Source: Candidatus Aenigmatarchaeota archaeon (GTDB lineage: Archaea; Aenigmatarchaeota; Aenigmatarchaeia; CG10238-14). From it: 46,336 nt of DNA. A program made the translations under genes and the position numbers. Shown here piece by piece: positions 40,914 to 46,336 of the stretch; within the stretch, counting starts at the first letter, position 1, and every line of letters starts with the position of its first letter. The notes under the pieces were generated by a model. That model was not told the DNA's origin. It did not search any database and saw only the letters and a list, made by a program, of their open reading frames with translations. Location: contig JASEGC010000005.1 in the NCBI GenBank assembly GCA_030018415.1, positions 1-46,336 on the forward strand, written 5' to 3'.

Positions 40914-42371
40914 ATGGCATTAAAGATAAAATCCACTAGGAAGGGTTTACTTTATTATTTTCAAAATCTGAGTACAATCCCAGACGTAAGAAATTATTCG
41001 GTTATTAATTTATTGAACAACGAAAGAATAGGTACCTTGGATGAAGAATTTGTTGCATTGCATGCTCAGGAAGGAGTAACGTTCATCATTAAAGGGGAAC
41101 CTTGGCGGATAGTAGCAGTAGATGGAAGAAGAATATTTGTTGAACCTTCCGGCGATGTTGACGCGGCAATACCAGGATGGGAAGGAGATTTGATACCTGT
41201 TCCTTTCGAAGTAGCTCAAGAAGTTGGTTCCCTTAGAAGGTTTATTTCTGATAATTTATTCAAATATAGTAAGCCAGAAGTGATGGAAAAGATCATGCAA
41301 AAATACCATGTTGATGAAAATTCTGCAAAAAAGATGGTTGGTATAATAGCGAAACAAATCAAGTACGGTATCGTCCCTAATGATAAGAAAGTTTTGGTAG
41401 AAAACCAGGATAATATTCTGATTTTACATACTTGTCTTGGAACTAAAGGCAATGAAACACTTGGTCGAATGTTATCGACCATACTTGCCGCTAAGATTGG
41501 TTCTGTTGGTTTGAGGACTGATCCTTATCGTGTTATTTTGCATTTGCAGATAATGGATACCGATTTGATTGAGGATGCTCTATTCAAGACTAAACCTGAA
41601 GATGTTGAGCCATTGCTCGAGTTGAATTTATCTAATTCCCGTTTATTCCAATGGCGGTTCATTCACGTCGCTAAAAGATTTGGTGTCATAAGAAAAGATG
41701 CTGAGTATGGACAGACATGGTTAAGTAAAATAATTGACTTATACCAAAAAACACCTGTCTGGGAAGAAACGTTGAGAGAAATAAAGACTGATAAACTAGA
41801 TGTTGATGTTGTAAAAGATTTTCTCGAGAAGATACAGAAGAAAGAGATTAATGTCATCTTCAAAGAAGGATTGTCCCCGTTAGGAAAATTGGGAATAAAG
41901 AAAAGAGCTGAATTAATCGGTCCTGAGAAGCCTGAATTGCAAGTGTTGGATATTTTCGAGAAGAGGTTGAACGAGAAGAGAGTCAGATTAATCTGTTTGA
42001 ATTGTGGAGATTGGACGAGAACTTTCCGAGTAAAAGATTTGCCAAGCGAAATAAGATGTGGAAAGTGTAAGGCAAAATTGATTGGAGTCGTGAGACCAAG
42101 TCAAATAGAAGCTCAGCGTATAATAAAGAAGAAACTTAAAGAGGTTGGGTTGACGACTGAAGAAATGAGAAGGTTTGATAGGATTGAAAAAACATCAAAT
42201 CTTATAATAGTGTATGGTCCTCGTGCTGTTAAGGCTTTGGCTGTCAGAGGAATTGGACCCAAAACAGCGACAAGAATTTTAAGAGGAATGTATGATTCAG
42301 AAAAAGATTTTGTGAAAGCTTTGTTAAATGCAGAGAGACAGTTCATCAGGACGAAGAGATTCTGGGGATAA
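40914..42371 (+). CDS. lhr: Lhr-type helicase, C-terminal half
   Basis: 485 residues beginning ALKIKSTRKGLLYYFQNLST, IPDVRNYSVINL and GTLDEEFVALH, which in other archaea follows directly on the winged-helix domain of Lhr. It contains the Lhr-specific C-terminal region (DEAD-associated domain; FIIKGEPWRIVAVDGRRIFV, IPGWEGDLIPVPFEVAQEVG, HTCLGTKGNETLGRMLSTIL), then a zinc ribbon (LICLNCGDWTRTF, IRCGKCKAKLIG) and a C-terminal helix-hairpin-helix-like segment (ALAVRGIGPKTATRIL). No helicase motifs are present here. With the product of 37513 it sums to about 936 residues, a full-length Lhr. The start ATG exactly at the domain linker argues for a deliberate two-subunit form. Confidence 0.9.
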   Translation: MALKIKSTRKGLLYYFQNLSTIPDVRNYSVINLLNNERIGTLDEEFVALHAQEGVTFIIKGEPWRIVAVDGRRIFVEPSGDVDAAIPGWEGDLIPVPFEVAQEVGSLRRFISDNLFKYSKPEVMEKIMQKYHVDENSAKKMVGIIAKQIKYGIVPNDKKVLVENQDNILILHTCLGTKGNETLGRMLSTILAAKIGSVGLRTDPYRVILHLQIMDTDLIEDALFKTKPEDVEPLLELNLSNSRLFQWRFIHVAKRFGVIRKDAEYGQTWLSKIIDLYQKTPVWEETLREIKTDKLDVDVVKDFLEKIQKKEINVIFKEGLSPLGKLGIKKRAELIGPEKPELQVLDIFEKRLNEKRVRLICLNCGDWTRTFRVKDLPSEIRCGKCKAKLIGVVRPSQIEAQRIIKKKLKEVGLTTEEMRRFDRIEKTSNLIIVYGPRAVKALAVRGIGPKTATRILRGMYDSEKDFVKALLNAERQFIRTKRFWG

Positions 42372-42410
42372 TAGCTTTTAATTCTTAAAAACCAATTATA
42401 ATTGATTATC

Positions 42411-42887
42411 ATGATACCAACAAAATTCAAGATAAACACAGAAGATTTCAAGATTTATTTCGACAATAACAAGAAAACTCACGTTTGTGAAAACATAAGT
42501 ACGGGAGAAAAGACTAACATCGGAGTGTTAGGCATTTTAATGCAGATGGGGATATTAAAGCCGATAGAACAGGAAAAAACAACAGAAGAAAAGATAATGT
42601 CTCTTTCAGAAAGAATAAGCCAGTTAGAAGATAGGATGAATGACTTGATGAGAAACATTGATGGAATCTTGAGAAAGACAGAAGGAAGAAAAATTGAACC
42701 GATAGAAACAAAAATCAAGGAAGAAAAAGTCGAAGAAAAACCCAAGTCAGAGATCAAAAAACGCATCATGAAAAAAGTGCTAGAACAAGCTGAGGAAGAG
42801 GAAGAACCAGAAGAAGAAATCGAAGCTGAAGAAACTAATGTGGAAGTTGAAAGTGACGAAGAAATCGAAAACTGGATGGAAATCTAG
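42411..42887 (+). CDS. Hypothetical coiled-coil protein with acidic tail
   Basis: 158 residues: a small N-terminal domain (PTKFKINTEDFKIYFDNNKK, GVLGILMQMGILKPIEQ), a coiled coil (MSLSERISQLEDRMNDLMRN, about 62-85), and a Lys/Glu-rich then acidic tail ending IENWMEI. ATG at 42411 is chosen. Follows the Lhr C-terminal half by 39 nt and could share its transcript. Family not recognised. Confidence 0.6.
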   Translation: MIPTKFKINTEDFKIYFDNNKKTHVCENISTGEKTNIGVLGILMQMGILKPIEQEKTTEEKIMSLSERISQLEDRMNDLMRNIDGILRKTEGRKIEPIETKIKEEKVEEKPKSEIKKRIMKKVLEQAEEEEEPEEEIEAEETNVEVESDEEIENWMEI

Positions 42888-43130
42888 GTTTCAAACTTAA
42901 ATCTCATCCTATTCAGGTTTAATTGTTTTTTTCTTGTTATCCTCTATTTTCTTTGGTAAAGGTAGTTCAACAACAGGGAATTTCAAACTCTTACTTTTAC
43001 CAATGATAGAGTGAGTAGAAAAAGCAGTAAAGGAAGAAAAATCCGGATGCCAAAAGGGAAGAAAGAATCTTAAAAAGACTCCGAGAACAAGGCATCATAA
43101 AGGGAGAAATAGTAACCAAAGTTGAATGAG
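42888..43130 (+). other. Stretch with a short coding-like remnant
   Basis: No full gene. On the plus strand, about 43035-43128, an open frame without a start reads PDAKREERILKRLREQGIIK and GEIVTKVE before a stop, possibly the end of a decayed regulator or antitoxin. Otherwise AT-rich with no visible structure. Confidence 0.3.
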
Positions 43131-43241
43131 ATGGCTATCTATGTCAAACATCCAAAACTGTTCTATATCGGTTTATTCTTTACCGTTATGGCTATTGTTT
43201 GGCTAATAGTTATCCTGATAAGGAATTACTTGGGGATTTGA
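43131..43241 (+). CDS. Small single-pass membrane peptide (36 residues)
   Basis: ATG-started 36-codon frame with a strong hydrophobic segment (FYIGLFFTVMAIVWLIVILI) between basic ends (KHPK and RNYLGI), the composition of a one-helix membrane peptide. It begins 1 nt after the stop of the coding-like remnant just upstream. Too short for family recognition. Confidence 0.45.
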   Translation: MAIYVKHPKLFYIGLFFTVMAIVWLIVILIRNYLGI

Positions 43242-43365
43242 CTAGATGACGATACCCGACAGAGTGCCGTAAATGACGTTTTTTAGACAGAACCTCATAC
43301 ATCACACTCTTGTAACTCTGGAGGTTTGCCAAGTGTAGTGTTATATTCATTCGAAACAGTACAGT
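43242..43365 (-). other. Short surface-protein tail remnant
   Basis: On the minus strand, just downstream of the stop of the surface gene at 43366, another frame reads NCTVSNEYNTTLGKPPELQE and CDV before a stop. Cys and sequons suggest the tail of another secreted protein. No other signal seen. Confidence 0.3.
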
Positions 43366-44178
43366 TCAACTTAGAATTTTTCGTTTCTCAAGAAAGTAAT
43401 TTTTCCAACCAAAGAAGATTACGATTATCAAGACTACAGTAATTAAACCAGCGATTGTCCGTGATACTGTCAAAGTAATGAGTCCTGTTATTGGAGTTGC
43501 TCCTGCTTTTGTCTCTCCAGTTGTACAAGGTTGAGATTCTATTGGCTTGTGTGAATCAGTTCCACAATTGTTTTCATCTTCACAAGTTCTCGTTTGAATT
43601 CCATCCTTGCATTCTGACCAATCAGTACAAACCCATTTCTCTTGACATACTTGTGTCGTGGTTGTCTCGAGGATAGTTGTTGTGGTAGTTTTTGTTACGA
43701 TACCTCCACCTGTTGAGCCTCCTCCTTCTTCACGAACATAAACAATCTCTTTCTCCTTTTTAGGAGAGCCAAATATTCCGAATAGGCTGAGATGATTTGT
43801 TTTAGCCCAGACATAATTTTCTTTAACATCAACTCCTGAGTCAACCAATTGCCATTCCCACTTGGAAGGATCTTCGTCTGTATCGTTATAGTAATAAATT
43901 CTTAAAGAATCCTCATTGACATAGCTTGGTAGTTCACTTTCATTGTAGTAAACTCTAAAGTTTATTTCTTTCAACCCTTCTGTATCGTTAAGCTCTATGC
44001 TGAATGTTTTGATGGGGATTAAGCCCGGAGGAGAAAATTCCTCTTCTATCACAAACTCGTAGAATATTATGTCAACTTCTAAATCTTTGTCCTCGTTTGT
44101 TGTTATCCAAAGTAAAGTGTTGACTTCAGAGGCATTGAATAAAGTTGGGTTGTTTGCTTCTGTTATTGCTACTTGCAA
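43366..44178 (-). pseudogene. C-terminal part of a membrane-anchored surface protein
   Basis: From about 44178 down, the frame encodes an extracellular protein: beta-rich domain with sequons (IDFYEF-like text, FSIELNDTEGLKEINFRVYY), a module SLRIYYYNDTDEDPSKWEWQ...NYVWAKTNHLSLFGIF also seen at 7492-8285, a Thr-rich linker (TKTTTTTILETTTTQ), a thrombospondin type 1-like repeat (WVCTDWSECKDGIQTRTCED and CNNCGTD-type cysteines), and a C-terminal membrane helix (TIAGLITVVLIIVIFFGW) with basic tail. The frame stays open up to 44274, but those first ~32 codons are antisense to the transglutaminase-like gene and have no signal peptide. The gene is therefore truncated at its 5' end where the two meet. 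Confidence 0.7.
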
Positions 44179-44739
44179 AAAAGGGCTGGAGACTGTGATG
44201 ACATTGCTATCTTGTATGCTGCAATATTGGAAAGTATTGGAATCAAAACCCAAATTGTTGTAATTCCAGGACATTTATTCATGAGATATTACGATGGTAG
44301 TAGTTGGAATCCCGTTGAAACAACTATGATTGGTAGAGACTTTTATTCAGCTCGTAATAGCGGTATAAATAGTTTCAACAAAAACTTGGATAAACTGCAG
44401 ATAATAGATGTGGAAGAAGCTTGGTTCCAAAAAAATCTAGTTCCAGTAGATCCTGAATTGGGTTATGTACCACTTCCAAAAATTACAGTTACTTCAAGTC
44501 CATATACAGAAACTGGTTACGGGTTTATGTATAAATACCATTGTACGTTCACGTTCAGGAATAATGGTGGAGCCCCGGGTAAAAAATGTGGAAATTTCTA
44601 CATCATGAGTACAGGCGGTTATTTGGTAAAGGAATACGATTGTGTCACAGTGAATTCTTATTCTCAACAAACCAAACAAATAAGCTCAGGATGGACATTT
44701 ACTTCTTATTCAATAAGTTGTGAATTTTATCAAGATTAA
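44173..44739 (+). pseudogene. Transglutaminase-like domain protein, 5'-truncated
   Basis: 188 codons starting inside a domain: LQKRAGDCDDIAILYAAILE carries the catalytic Cys of archaeal/bacterial transglutaminase-like (papain-fold) proteins, and VVIPGHLFMRYYDGSSWNPV the His. The following part has FRNNGGAPGKKCGNFYIMST and a paired-Cys beta domain. Everything that normally precedes RAGDCDD (signal peptide and N-terminal half) is missing; just upstream begins the oppositely oriented surface-protein fragment. TTG at 44173 is only the first possible start. Likely a rearrangement junction. Confidence 0.7.
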
Positions 44740-44892
44740 GAATTTTCCCAGAACAAAAATCTCTTGTGTGAGATCTAACGTTTTCTCTTCTTCAGTAAAC
44801 CCAAACAAAATCTGCTATTCCTTAAAGGACAAATCTTTCTACAAAAATAGTTAGGTTTCATGATTAGATTTTTGATTCTTGAAGATAAAAGT

Positions 44893-45861
44893 TTATTCTG
44901 AATGTAGTTCGGAAAGTAATTTATTCAGTTCTTCGCTTATATTTCGTGTCAAAGTTGGAACTTCGTTAAGTCTTTGATTCGGTATTTCTTTTATTTTTTC
45001 GACGGCATCTACAATTATTTGTTTTTGTGCCTCGCTAATTGTATATTTTTTTAATTTAGCAGAAATATCGGCGGTCGCCTCGCTACCCAGACGGAATCCC
45101 CCATCCCAATGCCAATAGGAAGGAATCCAGTCCGCATCCGCGCTGAACTCGGCATGCCAAATCGAGCGACGCACAGCCCTCAAGCCTTTTTCATATCCTG
45201 GATCCCAATTAACAAATAAATAACCATCTTGTGGCAACCCCAATTCTGTTATCGCTTTCTTCAAAAAACCACTATTTCTTGGATAATTCTCAACTTCAAA
45301 ACATTCGCTTTGTGGATTTTGTTTGTCAAGCTCTAAGTACAAACTTCCACCTTCCTTTACAACAACTGGTTCATCGATGACAATCGGATTTTTTCCTTTA
45401 CTAACGCCTTGAATTCTTATCTTTTTACAATATTCGGCCTCTTGACCTTCTTTTTTGGTTAATGGATGAGCAACAATTGTATTGACAATTTCAGCGTGCC
45501 CGGAAAACATATCGTCTGTCAAGTCCTTTACATATTGTATTAGTCCAACTGCTTCATTTTTAGTTAAGTTAAATTTCTCGGTGAGTTGTTCAACCTCCTC
45601 ATCGGAATAGCCTTGTTTAGCTCTTAACAGAGACTCAGACAATTTTCTAGACCCAGGATAAATCCTAGTTGGGTCTGATTTTCTCAAATGTTGCCAGTAG
45701 AGATTAATATTCCAAAAGTTTCATTCAGTTCCATCTTGTTTGCCTGCTAACTCTTGACCTTTTAGATTTCTAGCTTTTTGAGAATCGATGTAGAATGCAA
45801 CACTCTTTAGATAAGTATCTGTAGATAAAATTGGTACTGATATTTGGGTTTGCGAAACCAT
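44893..45861 (-). pseudogene. Unknown protein gene with in-frame TGA
   Basis: A frame beginning with ATG at 45861 (VSQTQISVPILSTDTYLKSV, AFYIDSQKARNLKGQELAG) meets TGA at 45721-45723 after 46 codons, then continues in the same frame with coding-like text NFWNINLYWQHLRKSDPTRI and a further ~264 codons (NLTKNEAVGLIQYVKDLTDD, IVIDEPVVVKEGGSLYLELD, DGYLFVNWDPGYEKGLRAVR, SADADWIPSYWHWDGGFRLG) to 44893. A TTG at 45687 could restart translation. A TATA-like TTTAAATC some 25-35 nt before 45861 suggests a leaderless start. The middle (about 45060-45200) is clearly richer in GC than the surroundings, a sign of foreign origin. Family not recognised. Nonsense mutation is the simplest reading. Confidence 0.6.
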
Positions 45862-45956
45862 AACTTTAAAATAAACAGTAAAGGATTTAAATCTAATTAT
45901 TGCCCAACGAATCTCCTGCTTTCATAGCAAAAATAAAAGAATTTTCTACCTTATTT

Positions 45957-46336
45957 TCATAATTTTTCTATTCTGTAGGAATAACTTTCGTCTAAAAGGT
46001 AGTTAGACGAAATTGTTTTAGATAGAATTTTTCCCACATCTGTTAATACGTACCTCTTCTCATCATACTCAATTAAATCAAATTTCCTCAGCTCCATTAA
46101 TTTTTTTCTCAGATCTTTCTCACTAACCTGACTTCTTATTTGTTTGAATTTTTTTCCATATACCGTGTTATGCAGACAAGAGATAATAGGCAAATATGGT
46201 TGAATATGTTTTAATTCAGTTTCGGTTAAGCTTTCCTTTTTTGTCAATTTCGAAATTATACTTATGACTTCTCGTCGTTTTGCTTTAACATCTGGTCTTT
46301 GACGGTATTCTCGTCGTTTTGCTTTAACATCTGGTC
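45957..46336 (-). CDS. Winged-helix protein with 13-residue tandem repeats (runs off window)
   Basis: The frame ends at 45957 and is open to the right edge. Reading from the edge: two copies of a 13-residue unit (RPDVKAKRREYRQ, then RPDVKAKRRE), then VISIISKLTKKESLTETELK and a winged-helix domain (YLPIISCLHNTVYGKKFKQI, VSEKDLRKKLMELRKFDLIE, YDEKRYVLTDVGKILSKTIS). A TTG at 46247 could start a short version, but the repeat frame continues without a stop, so the protein is longer. The repeats are basic and probably helical; they may bind nucleic acid. The 5' part and total repeat number lie outside the window. Confidence 0.7.
   Translation of the reverse strand, partial: PDVKAKRREYRQRPDVKAKRREVISIISKLTKKESLTETELKHIQPYLPIISCLHNTVYGKKFKQIRSQVSEKDLRKKLMELRKFDLIEYDEKRYVLTDVGKILSKTISSNYLLDESYSYRIEKL
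46269..46336. repeat. Tandem 39-nt repeat at window edge
   Basis: The 39-nt unit beginning TTCTCGTCGTTTTGCTTTAA is repeated with a period of 39 (46269 and 46308); the visible 29 nt of the second copy are identical. 39 nt equals 13 codons, and the repeat is in frame with the minus-strand winged-helix gene. Confidence 0.92.

Noticed and set aside
45721-45723. Genome-wide reassignment of TGA
   Set aside because: Several essential ribosomal genes here end with TGA and have overlapping downstream starts that rely on it.
46269-46336. CRISPR array
   Set aside because: The repeats are directly tandem with period 39 and no unique spacers, and they are in frame with a protein gene.

Overview
The window is archaeal chromosome, AT-rich (roughly 35% GC by eye). 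Evidence for Archaea: eL19, eL32 and eS4 ribosomal proteins, aIF1, the RNase P protein Rnp1, TIP49, a type IV prepilin-type peptidase, an archaeal-type UMP kinase, Lhr helicase, a tRNA-Gly with a canonical 37/38 intron, TATA boxes about 25-35 nt before many starts (several genes look leaderless), and GTGAT/GAGGTGA-type ribosome binding sites. Many small genes, split and broken genes and large Cys-rich secreted proteins fit a small-genome, DPANN-like lineage, but the sequence alone does not fix the phylum.

Layout. 1-1041: the 3' end of an IS200-type transposase and a sugar-isomerase-like TIM barrel. 1164-4302 (minus): ribosomal cluster B, uS8-uL6-eL32-eL19-uL18-uS5. 4303-5353: intron-containing tRNA-Gly between gene remnants. 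5354-7343 (minus): TIP49 and a zinc-ribbon/HSP20-like protein in one operon. 7492-15590: accessory genes: surface-protein fragment, histone-deacetylase-fold enzyme, radical SAM enzyme, HIT protein, small HExxH membrane protein and a 779-residue cell-surface protein. 15712-28729 (plus): ribosomal cluster A, uL3-uL4-uL23 // uL2-uS19-uL22-uS3-uL29-aIF1-Rnp1 // HTH gene-uS17 // uL14-uL24-eS4-uL5-ORF-uS14. It is interrupted by an 1179-residue dockerin-bearing surface protein on the opposite strand, by a small repressor-like gene with palindromic operators, and by a dockerin-gene relic. 28769-37364: housekeeping genes (prepilin peptidase, SerRS, ScpB, NEMF/RqcH, UMP kinase, endonuclease III) with small unknown genes and a broken PLP enzyme. 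37513-42371: Lhr helicase split into two complete halves about 2 kb apart. 42411-46336: unknown genes, two surface-protein pieces meeting head to head, a gene with an in-frame TGA, and a winged-helix protein whose upstream part carries 13-residue tandem repeats and runs off the window.

Main points. The two ribosomal clusters are the usual archaeal S10/spc order cut exactly between uS14 and uS8, with the second part on the other strand 11.4 kb away. The best candidates for something new are the split Lhr, the TIP49/zinc-ribbon-HSP20 pair (it resembles a minimal R2TP chaperone), the operator-flanked regulator inside the ribosomal operon, and the repeat protein at the right edge. The many frameshifted or truncated genes suggest ongoing decay, but assembly errors cannot be excluded from sequence alone.
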